The position numbers were made by a program, and so were the translations under genes. Below the pieces are notes generated by a model. It made no database searches, had not been told where the DNA came from, and worked only from the letters and a program-made list of their open reading frames with translations. Source: JANSXG01 sp965652425 (GTDB lineage: Bacteria; Planctomycetota; Phycisphaerae; Phycisphaerales; UBA1924). From it: a stretch of DNA of 64,000 bases. Of this stretch, positions 43,145 through 55,814 are shown in pieces (the stretch's first letter is position 1; each line of letters begins with the position of its first letter). Where the stretch lies: contig CBFGVX010000005.1 in the NCBI GenBank assembly GCA_965652425.1, positions 1 to 64,000 of the forward strand, read 5' to 3'.

Positions 43145-44185
43145 ATGACTGACGAAACGATCCGCCCGTTCCGAAGCGATCCCCCGAGAGGACCACTCGA
43201 GACCATGCCCGCTTCAGACCTGATCTTCTCCACGCTTGCCGCAGGCAGCCCGCTGGACCACACGCTCGACAAGATCCTTGTCGGCAACGAGACCTTCGGC
43301 CTGACGATGAACACGCTCACGCTGGTGATCGCGTTCCTGGTCTACCTCTGGCTTATGAACATCGTCGCCAAGGCGATCGCCGTCGGCCCCGAGTCGCAGG
43401 GCAACGAGCGCTACATGACCAAGGGGCGGCTCGCCCAGATCGTCGAGTTCATCGTCCTGATGCTGCGTGACCAGTTCATCCGGCCCCAGCTCGGCGAGCA
43501 GACCAACAAGTTCCTGCCCTTCCTGCTGACCCTGTTCTTCTTCATCTGGGTGAACAACCTCCTCGGTCTGGTGCCGCTGCTCGACATTCAGCACCTGATC
43601 GGCTCTGCCTGGGGCGATCCCGGCTTCGCCCTGATCGGCGGCACACCCACAGGCCGCATCACCACCAACGCCGCCCTCGCACTGATCGCGTTCATCATCT
43701 GGACGCAGGCGGGCATCAAGTCCAACGGCATCGGCGGCTGGCTCAAGCACTTCATGGGCGGCGCCCCCTGGTACCTCGCCCCGATCATGATCCCGGTCGA
43801 GATCATCGGCATGATCGTCAAGCCCACCGCCCTGACCATTCGTCTGTTCGCGAACATGACCGCGGGCCATGTGCTCCTCGCCGCCCTGATCGGCTTCACC
43901 GGCATGGCCTTCTACGGCTTCCTCGGCGACGGCATCACCGGCGGCGGCGTCGTCGCATCGCTGGCGATCGGCCTCATCTCGTGGGTCTCCTCGACCCTGA
44001 TCTTCTTCCTCGAAGTCTTCGTGGCGACCCTTCAGGCCTTCGTCTTCATGTTCCTCACCGCCGTGTTCATCGCCCAGATGGTGCACCACGACCACGGCCA
44101 CGATGAGGAGCACGATCACGAGCACGACCACAATTCCCATCTCGGCAGCGCGATTCCCGAGGACGCCGCTCTGGGCGCTGCCTGA
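43145..44185 (+). CDS. atpB: ATP synthase F0 subunit a
   Basis: The 346-residue subunit a has five or six membrane helices. The conserved Arg of the proton path lies in the TALTIRLFANMTAGHVL block, and FLEVFVATLQAFVFMFLTAVFI is the last helix. It ends with a His/Asp/Glu-rich tail (HHDHGHDEEHDHEHDH), perhaps metal-binding. A start at ATG 43205 (MPASDL) is an alternative. Confidence 0.94.
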   Translation: MTDETIRPFRSDPPRGPLETMPASDLIFSTLAAGSPLDHTLDKILVGNETFGLTMNTLTLVIAFLVYLWLMNIVAKAIAVGPESQGNERYMTKGRLAQIVEFIVLMLRDQFIRPQLGEQTNKFLPFLLTLFFFIWVNNLLGLVPLLDIQHLIGSAWGDPGFALIGGTPTGRITTNAALALIAFIIWTQAGIKSNGIGGWLKHFMGGAPWYLAPIMIPVEIIGMIVKPTALTIRLFANMTAGHVLLAALIGFTGMAFYGFLGDGITGGGVVASLAIGLISWVSSTLIFFLEVFVATLQAFVFMFLTAVFIAQMVHHDHGHDEEHDHEHDHNSHLGSAIPEDAALGAA

Positions 44186-44307
44186 GTTCACCGTTTGACC
44201 TTTGTGTGCCCCCGAGCCGGTGAGTGTCCGGCCGGGAGGAGTTTGAAACCTGAGTTCCCTGATCGTCGCGTGTGTCGACGGCACAGATTTTCGGAGAGCG
44301 TGTAACA

Positions 44308-44637
44308 ATGAAGATTTCCAAGATGTTCGGTATGGGTGCCGTCGCCGCCGCTGGCGTGGCTCTGCTTTCGGGTACCGCCCTGGCTCAGGACGGCGCCACC
44401 ACCGTCGAGCTCGCTGAAGCCGCCAACAGCGGCATGAAGGGCCTCGGCTACGGCATCGGCATGGGCCTCGCCGTCATCGGCGCCGGCCTCGGCATCGGCC
44501 GCATCGGCGGCTCGGCCGTCGAGTCCATGGCCCGTCAGCCCGAGGCCACCGGCTCCATCACCACCGGCATGCTGCTCACCGCGGCGTTCGTCGAAGGTGC
44601 CGCCCTGTTCGCCGTCGTCGTGGCGTTCCTCGCCTGA
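44308..44637 (+). CDS. atpE: ATP synthase F0 subunit c with a signal-like N-terminus
   Basis: From ATG 44308 the 109-residue product has a 26-residue hydrophobic leader ending TALAQ, like a signal peptide, before the normal two-helix hairpin. Helix 1 has GLAVIGAGLGIGRIGG and the loop has ARQPE; the ion-binding Glu is residue 96 in AAFVEGAALFA. Because Gly follows the Glu and helix 1 lacks the Gln of sodium types, a proton ring is expected. Confidence 0.93.
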   Translation: MKISKMFGMGAVAAAGVALLSGTALAQDGATTVELAEAANSGMKGLGYGIGMGLAVIGAGLGIGRIGGSAVESMARQPEATGSITTGMLLTAAFVEGAALFAVVVAFLA

Positions 44638-44750
44638 TCGACGACCAATCGGTTCTTCGATCACGCTGGTGAAAGCCGGCGTGATCGGTTTTTCGCCCGC
44701 CGGTGCTTGTCAGCGCCGGCAGTCCGAACTTCCACAGTGAGGCCTGCTGT

Positions 44751-45299
44751 ATGACTTGGATGGTCCACCTCATCGCCGCCGAAAAGGCATCCGACCCTCT
44801 GCTGGCGAATGTCCCGAACTTCATCGTCGCGATCCTGGCGTTCGTCACCGCCCTGATCGTCTCGAAGCTCTTCATCTGGCCGAAGATCACCGGCGGTCTC
44901 GACGCCCGCGACGCGAAGATCCGCAGCGAGATCGAAGCCGCCGAGAAGTCCCGCGCCAACGCCGATCAGGCCCTCAAGGACTACCAGGCCTCGCTGGCCG
45001 AGGCCCGCGCCGAGGCCGCCAAGATGATCGAGCAGACCAAGGCCGAGCAGGTCCGGCTCGCCGCCGATCTCAAGGCCAAGTCCGAAGCCGAGCTCAACCA
45101 GCTCCGCGACTCGGCCCGCCGGAACATCGAGGCCGCCAAGCGCGCTGCGATCGCCGAGCTCTACCGCGATTCGGCCCAGATCGCCGTGCGCATCGCCGAG
45201 AAGATCCTCGAGCGCGAAGTCAACGCCGCCGACCACGCCCGCCTGATCGACGAAACCCTCGCCGAGGTCAGCTCGGAATACGCCGGGGCCTCGGCCTGA
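44751..45299 (+). CDS. atpF: ATP synthase F0 subunit b
   Basis: The 182-residue subunit b has one membrane helix (PNFIVAILAFVTALIVSKLFIW) and a long charged helix rich in Ala/Glu/Lys that forms the peripheral stalk. The ATG at 44751 (MTWMVHLIAA) follows a GAGG. It is followed by atpH after 33 bases. Confidence 0.93.
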   Translation: MTWMVHLIAAEKASDPLLANVPNFIVAILAFVTALIVSKLFIWPKITGGLDARDAKIRSEIEAAEKSRANADQALKDYQASLAEARAEAAKMIEQTKAEQVRLAADLKAKSEAELNQLRDSARRNIEAAKRAAIAELYRDSAQIAVRIAEKILEREVNAADHARLIDETLAEVSSEYAGASA

Positions 45300-45332
45300 C
45301 CGATCCGGTCGTTCTCTGAAAGGACGCACGCC

Positions 45333-45965
45333 GTGCCACTGTTCGAATCGCCGCCCGAGGCGGTGGACAAGGTGTATGCCAGGAGTCTCTTCGAACTCGC
45401 CGAGTCCGAGGGCGGTCGCAATCGCCTCGAATCGCTCTCGGCAGAGCTCGACGAACTCGTCGAACTCACCCGCGCTGAGCCCCAGTTGAGCGAGTTCTTC
45501 TCCTCGCGCATCCTCGCCACCGAGGATCGGCGCGACTCCATCAACGCCATGTTCAACGGCACCCTCAGCGACCTGCTGCTCCGCTTCCTCCAGATCCTCA
45601 ACCGCAAGGAACGGCTCAACCGCCTGCTCTCCATCGTCGCGGCGTACGAGGAAATGGTCCAGGAAAAGTTCGGGCGCATCGAGGTCAGCGTTTACACCCG
45701 CGAAGCCATCTCCGCCGACCAGATCGCCCAGATCAAGGCCCGGCTCGAAGTCGCCACCGGTCGCGAGCCCGTCATCTACCCCTACACCGTCCCCGGCATG
45801 ATCGGCGGCGTGAAGATGCAGATCGGCGACCGCCTCTTCGACGATTCCATCCAGACCTCGCTCCGCAACATGAGCGAACTCATCAAGGAAGACGGCGCCG
45901 CCGCCATCCGCACCAAGCCGTCGAGCCAGTTCCTCGCTGAGGACACCTCCGACGATTCCCAGTAA
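45333..45965 (+). CDS. atpH: ATP synthase F1 subunit delta
   Basis: The 210-residue protein (GTG start) has the delta blocks VYARSLFELAESE, FFSSRILATEDR, LLRFLQILNRKERLNRL and the C-terminal IGGVKMQIGDRLFDDSI. It links F1 to the peripheral stalk. A Ser-rich tail of about 20 residues is extra. Confidence 0.93.
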   Translation: MPLFESPPEAVDKVYARSLFELAESEGGRNRLESLSAELDELVELTRAEPQLSEFFSSRILATEDRRDSINAMFNGTLSDLLLRFLQILNRKERLNRLLSIVAAYEEMVQEKFGRIEVSVYTREAISADQIAQIKARLEVATGREPVIYPYTVPGMIGGVKMQIGDRLFDDSIQTSLRNMSELIKEDGAAAIRTKPSSQFLAEDTSDDSQ

Positions 45966-46031
45966 GACCAGACACCACCTTCCCGATCGATCGGGGCCGC
46001 TCAAAACGCCCCATACCGACAGGATCATCCG

Positions 46032-47585
<1,554 letters not shown>

Positions 47586-47632
47586 TTTTCCAAACGAAAC
47601 AATTTCGTTCGCCAGATTGACAAACACACAAG

Positions 47633-47660
47633 CGCCCGCTGAAAGCGGGCGTTTTTTTTT
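47633..47660 (+). terminator. Terminator of the ATP synthase operon
   Basis: A perfect 8-bp stem (CGCCCGCT at 47633-47640, AGCGGGCG at 47644-47651) with a GAA loop is followed by nine T residues. A second perfect 7-bp stem (AACGAAA/TTTCGTT at 47593-47609) precedes it. Confidence 0.92.
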
Positions 47661-47756
47661 GTGGTGCTACTCACTTTCCGGTGTACTCTTCAAGCATCTC
47701 GGGCATCCAACGATGGCTTCCCCGGACATACGCCTTTGCAACTTGAGGAGAGATCG

Positions 47757-49358
47757 ATGATCGCCAAACCCGCCAGTCTCGTCGCCTTCGCCGCGCTGCT
47801 GCTCCCGTCCGTCGCGTTCGCGCAATGGACCGATGACCCCCAGACCAACACCGCGGTCGCCGCGAGCGCGAACGGCCAGACGGTTCCGAAGATGGCGACG
47901 ACCTCCGACGGCTGGACTTGGTTTGGCTGGTTCGAGTCCGTCGGCGCTCCGAACTTCTATGAGGTTCGCGCGCAGCTGCTCGATCCCGAGGGCAACGCTC
48001 AGTTCGGCCCCTCCGGCGTGCTGGTCTCCAACAACCCGAACCCTTCTTCGCTCGTCGACTGGGATCTCACCGTCGATGCCCACGGCAACGCCTTCATGGC
48101 GTTCACCGACAGCCGCGCCGGTGACGACCGCGATATCTACGCCTACCTCATCGCGCCCGACGGAACCTCCTTCTGGGGGCCGAACGGCGTGACCGTCTCG
48201 AACAACAGCGACTTCGAGGCCGACCCGCGCGTCGCCGCGCTTTCCGGCGGCGAGTACGCCGTGGTGTGGCCCCGCTACGACTCGACGCGTGGTCTGCGCT
48301 ACCAGCGCATCAACGCCGCGGGACAGGTCCAGCTCGGCCCCGAGGGGATCAAGATCGCGGGCACCGGAAACGAAGCCCCGGCCTTCGCTCGCATCGTCGC
48401 CACCGATGACGGCGGCTTCGTCGGCGCGTGGGTGCGCGACACCGCCTCGTTCCTCTCGCCCCGTCACATCCACGCCCAGAAGTTCGACGCGAGCGGCAAC
48501 CCCCAGTGGCCCGGCAGCTTCCTGGTGATGCAGAATGTCACCTCGGTCCCGATCGCCCACTCGCCCCGTGTCATCCTCAGCGCCGATGGCGGTGCCGCCG
48601 TCGCCTGGCACGACACCCGCGACGGTGACTTCGACTGCTATGTCCAGCGCATCAACGCCGACGGCACCCTGGCGTTCACGCCAAACGGCATCGCGGCGTC
48701 CAGCTTCGCCGGCCGCCAGCAGCTCGACCCGGCGATCTCGTTCCTGCCCGGCACGAACGAGATCATCATGTTCTACAACGAGCGCAACGCCGCCCAGTCG
48801 CAGTGGGGGCTCTCCGTGCAGCGGTTCGATGAGTTCGGCGGTCAGGCCTTCGGACCGACCGGCGTCGAACTGGTCGCGCTTTCCTCCACAAACCTGTCCG
48901 CACCGGTCAGCGTCAGCGCTGAGAACGGCGCAATCATGATGTACACCCGCGCCACCGGACCCGTCACCAACGAGCTGTACGCGCTGCGAGTGGACGAGTT
49001 CGGCAGCCCCGCCTGGGCCGGTCCGGTGGCCATGTCCACCGCCGTCAGCAGCAAGTTCCGCCTTCAGGCCACGGTCGACGCATCGGGTGTCGCTCGCGCG
49101 GGCTGGGAAGACGATCGCAACGGTTCGGGCGATGTCTACGCCCAATCGATCGGAGCCGACGGCACCCTCGGTGCAGGTGGCGGCGAGCCCTGCCCCGCCG
49201 ATGTCGACGGCAACCAGAGCGTCGACCTGGACGACCTGAACATCGTGCTCACGAACTTCGGTCAATCGACAAGCAACGGTGACACCGACGGCAACGGCGT
49301 CGTCGACCTCGACGACCTCAACGCCGTACTCACCGCGTTCGGCACCGCGTGTCCCTGA
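47757..49358 (+). CDS. Secreted protein with C-terminal dockerin-like repeats
   Basis: From ATG 47757 (GAGGAG seven bases upstream) the 533-residue product has a signal peptide (residues about 1-22, ending SVAFAQ). The body is rich in beta-propeller-like blocks with repeated ...A-x-DG-L-F-G-P-G / VAWHDTRDGD-type units. The end carries two calcium-binding dockerin-like segments, VDLDDLNIVLTNFG and VDLDDLNAVLTAFG, after CPADVDGNQS. Dockerins anchor proteins to cohesins; the partner is not in this window. Confidence 0.8.
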   Translation: MIAKPASLVAFAALLLPSVAFAQWTDDPQTNTAVAASANGQTVPKMATTSDGWTWFGWFESVGAPNFYEVRAQLLDPEGNAQFGPSGVLVSNNPNPSSLVDWDLTVDAHGNAFMAFTDSRAGDDRDIYAYLIAPDGTSFWGPNGVTVSNNSDFEADPRVAALSGGEYAVVWPRYDSTRGLRYQRINAAGQVQLGPEGIKIAGTGNEAPAFARIVATDDGGFVGAWVRDTASFLSPRHIHAQKFDASGNPQWPGSFLVMQNVTSVPIAHSPRVILSADGGAAVAWHDTRDGDFDCYVQRINADGTLAFTPNGIAASSFAGRQQLDPAISFLPGTNEIIMFYNERNAAQSQWGLSVQRFDEFGGQAFGPTGVELVALSSTNLSAPVSVSAENGAIMMYTRATGPVTNELYALRVDEFGSPAWAGPVAMSTAVSSKFRLQATVDASGVARAGWEDDRNGSGDVYAQSIGADGTLGAGGGEPCPADVDGNQSVDLDDLNIVLTNFGQSTSNGDTDGNGVVDLDDLNAVLTAFGTACP

Positions 49359-49359
49359 T

Positions 49360-50484
49360 TCAGTACTTGACGATGAACGGCAGCACGATCGAGATCGCGA
49401 TCAGCAGGATGATGATCACCTCGAGCGTTTCCAGCCGGCGGGTCGCCGCGGTGTCGGTGATCCGCTGGTAAACGCCGTCCGCGGCGTCGAGCTTCCGCTG
49501 CACATTCGCCTGCCACGCCGGCAGCGACAGCCGCTCGGACGCCAGACGGTACACGCGCGCGAGGTACTGGTTGCCCATCAGCTTGATCGCGTTGTTCACG
49601 CCCTCGAACAGCACCGCGGCGTCGGTCTGCACCATCGCGAAGCGGCTGACCAGCGCATCATCTTTGAAGTTCGGATACCAGCGACGCTTCACGAACCGTT
49701 TGAGAAGTTCATCCGAGTGGTCGAGGATCGAGTCAAGCTCCTCGTCGAGGATGCGAAGCTGCAGCAGCTCGACATTGGCGTGCTGGAGCACCGCGATGAT
49801 GTCGTTCGGGTCCGGGTCGAGCAGCACCGCGGCGTTCCAGTCGATCACCGCCAGATCGTTCGGCCCGTACGACATAGAGCCGCCGGTGCTCCGGGCGACC
49901 TGCTCGGAGCTGAGCTCCCCGCCCTCGGCCTCGATCGCGCGGGCAAGTACCTGCCGGTGCCGATCGAGGAACGCTGTCGGCGATTCTCCATCGCCGCACG
50001 AACTGATCGAAAACACGCAGTAGTCCTCGACGATCTCACGGAGGAGGGGCCGCTCGACCGCTTCTCTGACCGAATCGAACACGCGCTGCACGCACCCGCG
50101 CGAGTGCTCGAGCAGCTTCCGATTGTCGTAGAGCAGCAGAGCAAGGCCCGGCAACGAATCGGGTGAGCCCTCGAACGGGATCGAATAAGTGACCAGGATC
50201 GCGCCGAAGTCGTAGACGAGCATCTCGACGGTCGCTTCGGTGCTGTAGCCACCCAGACCAACCGATCCGACATCGACCAGCAGGCGTAGCGGCGCGGGCT
50301 GATAGCCGAACCAGCCGGGTGACGGACGCCTGCCTCGCATGATCTGATACGGAGCCGCATCCGTGAGAAGCTGGCGCGCGCGATCGAGATCGACCTGGAA
50401 ACCCATGTCGTACGCGAACATGAAGCGGCAGGTTCCTGAGACCCGATCTTCGAGCCCACCGCTCCGTGTTTCGGAAGAAGTCAT
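49360..50484 (-). CDS. RMD1/DUF155-like protein with C-terminal membrane anchor
   Basis: The 374-residue protein has the DUF155/RMD1 pattern: VYDFGAILVTY in the middle, then a helical part (QHANVELLQLRILDEELDSILD ... KLDAADGVYQRITDTAATRRLE) ending in a membrane helix (VIIILLIAISIVLPFI). RMD1 proteins occur in mitochondria and bacteria; the bacterial function is not known. It is convergent with the dockerin gene and stands alone. Confidence 0.78.
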   Translation of the reverse strand: MTSSETRSGGLEDRVSGTCRFMFAYDMGFQVDLDRARQLLTDAAPYQIMRGRRPSPGWFGYQPAPLRLLVDVGSVGLGGYSTEATVEMLVYDFGAILVTYSIPFEGSPDSLPGLALLLYDNRKLLEHSRGCVQRVFDSVREAVERPLLREIVEDYCVFSISSCGDGESPTAFLDRHRQVLARAIEAEGGELSSEQVARSTGGSMSYGPNDLAVIDWNAAVLLDPDPNDIIAVLQHANVELLQLRILDEELDSILDHSDELLKRFVKRRWYPNFKDDALVSRFAMVQTDAAVLFEGVNNAIKLMGNQYLARVYRLASERLSLPAWQANVQRKLDAADGVYQRITDTAATRRLETLEVIIILLIAISIVLPFIVKY

Positions 50485-50799
50485 ATGCGTTGCTTCCTGG
50501 GGGTCAGAATCATTTTATGTGATGCCGAGGCGAGTCCGTGAGCAGATCTCTCTACACGGCTCGTATCGTTATCGGACTTCGCAAAATTGCTTGGTTTTTG
50601 AACCCCACGGTCCCTATAGGGCGATCTCTTCATCTCATTGCCGTATCTACCGGACTTCACGCCACAATCACTGTCTCAAAGGTGACCCGGTGGGTTTCTC
50701 GGTGTATTTTCATCGGGTTGCCCCGTCTCATGTTGAGAATACGCGAATGCCTGTCGCCGCGTGGGTATATACAAAGAGAGAAGAGGAGAACGGATCACC
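50485..50799. other. Divergent intergenic region, lower GC
   Basis: The 315 bases between the divergent DUF155-like and repeat-protein genes show no coding sequence. A perfect palindrome CCCTATAGGG lies at 50611-50620, and TTGGTT with TATAGG 18 bases later could be a weak promoter for the plus-strand gene. A TATATA at 50765-50770 is a second possible -10. Confidence 0.35.
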
Positions 50800-53436
50800 A
50801 TGAAACGCGCAATTTTGCTTTGTCTCGTCGCAGGAACGGCGAGCTCGATCGCTTCGGCCAACGACATCAACTGGGCAGCGCCCGTCGACGGGTTCTGGAA
50901 CACCGCGGCGAACTGGTCTCCCGCGACCGTCCCCACCGCCGCGTCCGATGTCGCCATCCTCGGCCTCAGCGGGCCGTACACGGTGAACCTCAACCTGTCG
51001 CCCTCGATCGATGGGCTTTCGATCACCAACCCCGAGGCGGTGTTCGAACTCACCGCGGGACGCACCATGACTCTCGGAAGCAGCGGTGTCTTCAACGACG
51101 GTTGGATCATCGTCAACCCAACCAGTGTGGGATTCACCACTTCACTCACGCTGAACCAACCTGCCACGATTGATGGCTCGGGCCTGCTGACGCTCAACAG
51201 CGCAGCGACCACAGCCAGAATCAATTCGACTACGGATGCCCTGATGACCCACGGTGTGGATCACACCATCAATGGGTTCGGCCAAATCGCCCTCCGATTC
51301 GACAACCTCGGGTACATCGCCGCCGATTCGACCGGGAACACCCTGAACATCATCGGCGGCCAGAAGTCCAACAGCGGCGTTATGGCGGCGACCGACGGCG
51401 GGATCATGCAGATCTCCAACACGATCATCGACCAGAGCGCTGGCGGATTCCTCGAAGCCGCTGGCGGCGAGGTCTCCCTTTCCAACTCGGCCATCATCGG
51501 CGGGTTTCTTCTCAACAGCGGCGATGCCGGTTCGCTCCTCACATTCGGCTCAAATTCCTCGCTCGAAGCGGTGACGGTCAATGGTGACTCCCAGCAACCC
51601 GCAAGTGCCAATGTGAGCATCGGCGCCGGTTCGCTCGTCAACAACGGCACATGGATCGTCAATCCAACAAGCGTCGGATTCACCACGAGTCTGGGCTTCA
51701 CCGGCAGCACGGTCATCGGTGGCAACGGCACCATCCGGTTGAACGGGCCGGGCAGCAACGCACGGATGGTCGGCGCGGGCATCGGTGTCGAAAACGGTGC
51801 CGACCATTCCATCCGCGGGTACGGCCAGATCCTGGTTGACCTCATCAACAGCGGCGTGGTCGCCGCGGATCGCGACGGCCAGGTCCTCGAGCTTTCCACA
51901 GGCAACAAGACCAACCTCTCCACGATGCGGGCCGAGGATGGCGGCGAACTGCGGCTCGCCAACACCACGGTCACTCAGTCCGCCTCGGGCGAGGTGATCG
52001 CCGATGGCGGCCTGGTGAACCTCGCCGCGAGTACCGTGGTCGTGGGCGGTTCGCTTCGAAACCTCATGTCACCGGATTCCAACGCGATCGTTTCCGGCAC
52101 CACAACGCTCGAGGATGTGACCATCGAAGGCGATTGGGCGCAGAATGCCGGAGTCACGCTGACCCTTCTTGGGACCACCGTCAACGAAGGAACATACACC
52201 CTGAACTCGACGAGTATCGGTTTTCTCACCACGATCAACTTCCCCCAGCCCGCGACGCTCGCCGGCTCGGGCACGCTGCGCTTGAACGGGGTCATTTCCC
52301 AGGCGCGCGTGAATTCGGCGTCCGGTCAGCAGTTCACCCAGGACGCCGGCCATTCCATCCGCGGCTTCGGTCAGATTTCCGCCTTGATGCTCAACAACGG
52401 AATGGTTGCTGGGGATGTGGCTGGTGAAGCGATCCGGATCGACGGTCAGACCAAGGTCAACAATTCGGTATTCCGAGCCGAGAACAGTGGTGGCCTTGAG
52501 ATCCAGAACACCACGGTCGATCAGACCGGCGGCGGGATCATCGAAGCCGATGGCGGATCCGTCCAGTTCACATCAGCCACCGTGATCGGTGGAACCATTC
52601 GAAACTCGGGTTCATCCGGATCCTCTGTCGCATTCGCGAGCAACACACTGCAAAGCTGCACCTTTGACGGCAACACCGCTCTGAACGCCGGGAGTAACCT
52701 TGTGATCGCGGGTGGACTCCTCACCAACAACGGTGTCCTCACAGTCAACATGGCATCCGTGGGCTTCCTGACCTCGCTCAGCTCGAGCGGGGCAACGCAG
52801 ATCGACGGGACCGGAGTGATCCGCCTGAACGCCACCGGTTCATCCGCCCGACTGCTCAACTCCACCGGCGACCTGCTCACCCTCGGCTCCGGCCAGACCC
52901 TCAGCGGCGTCGGTCAGATCGCTGCGGCGACGCAGATCGACGGCACCCTTTCGCCCGGTCTCGGCATCGGCACGATGACGGGCAACCGCCCGGTGACCCT
53001 GGGTGACACCGCCGCGTTCGCCTGCGAGTTCAACGACAGCGGCGTTTCGGACCTCTACCAGACCAGCTCGACCATCACCCTCGACGGCACGCTCGACATC
53101 TCCTTCGTCGACGGCTACACCGCGTCTGCTCCGGAAGCGTTCACGATCATCACGACCGGGACCAACGGCGTGACCGGCCGATTCGACCAGATCACCGGCG
53201 ACGCCCCGCCCGCCCCGCTGATCACCCGCGTGCTGTACGAGTCCAACCGCGTCCGCGTCGGCTTCACCTGCATCGGCGACGCCAATCTGGACGGCTCGAC
53301 GGACCTCGATGACCTCAACGCGATCCTCACGAACTTCGGGACCGGATCGAGTCTCGGAGACCTGAACGACGACGGCATCGTCGACCTCGACGACCTCAAC
53401 ATCGTCCTGACGAACTTCGGCAGCGACTGCCCGTAA
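50800..53436 (+). CDS. Large secreted autotransporter-like repeat protein with dockerin end
   Basis: From ATG 50800 the 878-residue product has a signal peptide (ending SIASAN) and four consecutive units of about 181 residues, starting near residues 103, 284, 466 and 645; each opens with a V-N-P-T-S-V-G-F-T-T-S-L-like block and continues with IRGFGQI, GNKTN and T-V-x-Q-S-A-type segments. These look like parallel beta-helix (filamentous or pectate-lyase-like) repeats. The C-terminus has two dockerin-like motifs (LDDLNAILTNFG, LDDLNIVLTNFG). Probably a cell-surface or extracellular matrix protein. Confidence 0.8.
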   Translation: MKRAILLCLVAGTASSIASANDINWAAPVDGFWNTAANWSPATVPTAASDVAILGLSGPYTVNLNLSPSIDGLSITNPEAVFELTAGRTMTLGSSGVFNDGWIIVNPTSVGFTTSLTLNQPATIDGSGLLTLNSAATTARINSTTDALMTHGVDHTINGFGQIALRFDNLGYIAADSTGNTLNIIGGQKSNSGVMAATDGGIMQISNTIIDQSAGGFLEAAGGEVSLSNSAIIGGFLLNSGDAGSLLTFGSNSSLEAVTVNGDSQQPASANVSIGAGSLVNNGTWIVNPTSVGFTTSLGFTGSTVIGGNGTIRLNGPGSNARMVGAGIGVENGADHSIRGYGQILVDLINSGVVAADRDGQVLELSTGNKTNLSTMRAEDGGELRLANTTVTQSASGEVIADGGLVNLAASTVVVGGSLRNLMSPDSNAIVSGTTTLEDVTIEGDWAQNAGVTLTLLGTTVNEGTYTLNSTSIGFLTTINFPQPATLAGSGTLRLNGVISQARVNSASGQQFTQDAGHSIRGFGQISALMLNNGMVAGDVAGEAIRIDGQTKVNNSVFRAENSGGLEIQNTTVDQTGGGIIEADGGSVQFTSATVIGGTIRNSGSSGSSVAFASNTLQSCTFDGNTALNAGSNLVIAGGLLTNNGVLTVNMASVGFLTSLSSSGATQIDGTGVIRLNATGSSARLLNSTGDLLTLGSGQTLSGVGQIAAATQIDGTLSPGLGIGTMTGNRPVTLGDTAAFACEFNDSGVSDLYQTSSTITLDGTLDISFVDGYTASAPEAFTIITTGTNGVTGRFDQITGDAPPAPLITRVLYESNRVRVGFTCIGDANLDGSTDLDDLNAILTNFGTGSSLGDLNDDGIVDLDDLNIVLTNFGSDCP

Positions 53437-53478
53437 CAGGTCGATCCCCCAGCAGAGCCAGCAACCCTCAAGCACCCC

Positions 53479-53524
53479 CCGAGCCGGATCGCGTACCCGC
53501 GCGTCCCGGCTCGGTTTGTTTTTT
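53479..53524 (+). terminator. Terminator after the repeat protein gene
   Basis: CCGAGCCGG (53479-53487) and CCGGCTCGG (53506-53514) form a 9-bp stem, followed by TTTG and six T residues. Confidence 0.85.
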
Positions 53525-53531
53525 GCCGCGC

Positions 53532-53560
53532 CGTTTGTCCACACCGATCCCTCGTATAAT
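53532..53560 (+). promoter_or_regulatory. Promoter of the amidoligase operon
   Basis: A perfect -10 box TATAAT lies at 53555-53560, 30 bases before the GTG at 53590. The best -35 candidates (CGTTTG at 53532 with 17-base spacing) are weak. It is one of the few clear TATAAT boxes in this GC-rich window. Confidence 0.6.
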
Positions 53561-53589
53561 GCTCGCTTTCGGCTCTGAACTGAGCACCC

Positions 53590-54359
53590 GTGATACCCCG
53601 ACGACGCAAACCCATCCAGCTCGATGTCGAGATGCAGGCCCAGCCGGACGATTCCGCCTGCGGGCCGACCTGTCTCCACGCTGTCTACCGCTATTTCGGC
53701 GCGACCTTCCCGCTCAGCAGCATGCTGGAGAGCGTGCCGCGAGTCCGAGGCGACGACACCAATTACCCCGGCACGCTCGCGGTCATGCTCGGCAATGATG
53801 CCCTTAATCGGGGGTACGACGCCTCGCTGTGCACCTTCAACCTCCAGGTCTTCGATCCGACCTGGTTCTCCGACTCGGAATCGCCGGGCGATCCCGGCCT
53901 GCTCACCCGCAAACTCCGGGCTCAGGCCGAAGCCAAGAACGCCCAGGATCCGCGCTTCGGCCCCGCGACCGAGGCCTACCTCGAATTCCTCGAAAACGGT
54001 GGCAAGATTTTCTTCCGCGATCTCTCCTCGGGGCTGGTCGCGTCGTACATCCGCGCCGGGCTGCCGATCCTGACCGGGCTCAGCGCGACCTACCTCTACC
54101 GCTGCGCCCGCGAGTGGGGACCCAACGACGACTACGACGACATCCGAGGCACGCCCTCCGGTCACTTCGTGGTCCTCGACGGCTACGACCCGGCCCGCCG
54201 CCTCGTCTCCGTCGCCGACCCGCTGGCCGACAACCCCGCCATGTTCGAGCAGAAGTACACCGTCCCGATGTCCCGTTTGGTCGCGGCGATCATGCTCGGC
54301 GTATTGACCTACGATGCGAACCTGCTGGTGATCAAGCCCAGCGATGAATCGGAGATGTC

Positions 54360-54363
<4 letters not shown>
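53590..54363 (+). CDS. C39-like papain-fold peptidase of the amidoligase operon
   Basis: The 257-residue protein (GTG start) opens with the peptidase block QPDDSACGPTCLHAVYRYFG, giving catalytic Cys24, and later GHFVVLDGYDP, giving the catalytic His near residue 192, then VADPLAD with an Asp. This is the order of C39-type peptidases. No signal peptide or membrane helix is seen, so it acts in the cytoplasm, unlike the exporter-linked C39 domains. It may cut a peptide made by the next two enzymes, or their substrate. It overlaps the next gene by four bases. Confidence 0.82.

Positions 54364-55810
<1,447 letters not shown>

Positions 55811-55814
<4 letters not shown>

Noticed and set aside
47667..49265. 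532-codon open frame antisense to the dockerin protein gene
   Set aside because: Shadow of a real gene with signal peptide, SD site and dockerin motifs on the plus strand.
51107..52790. Regular repeats suggesting a CRISPR-like array
   Set aside because: The repeats are diverged coding units of about 545 bp within one protein, far longer than CRISPR repeats and without spacers.
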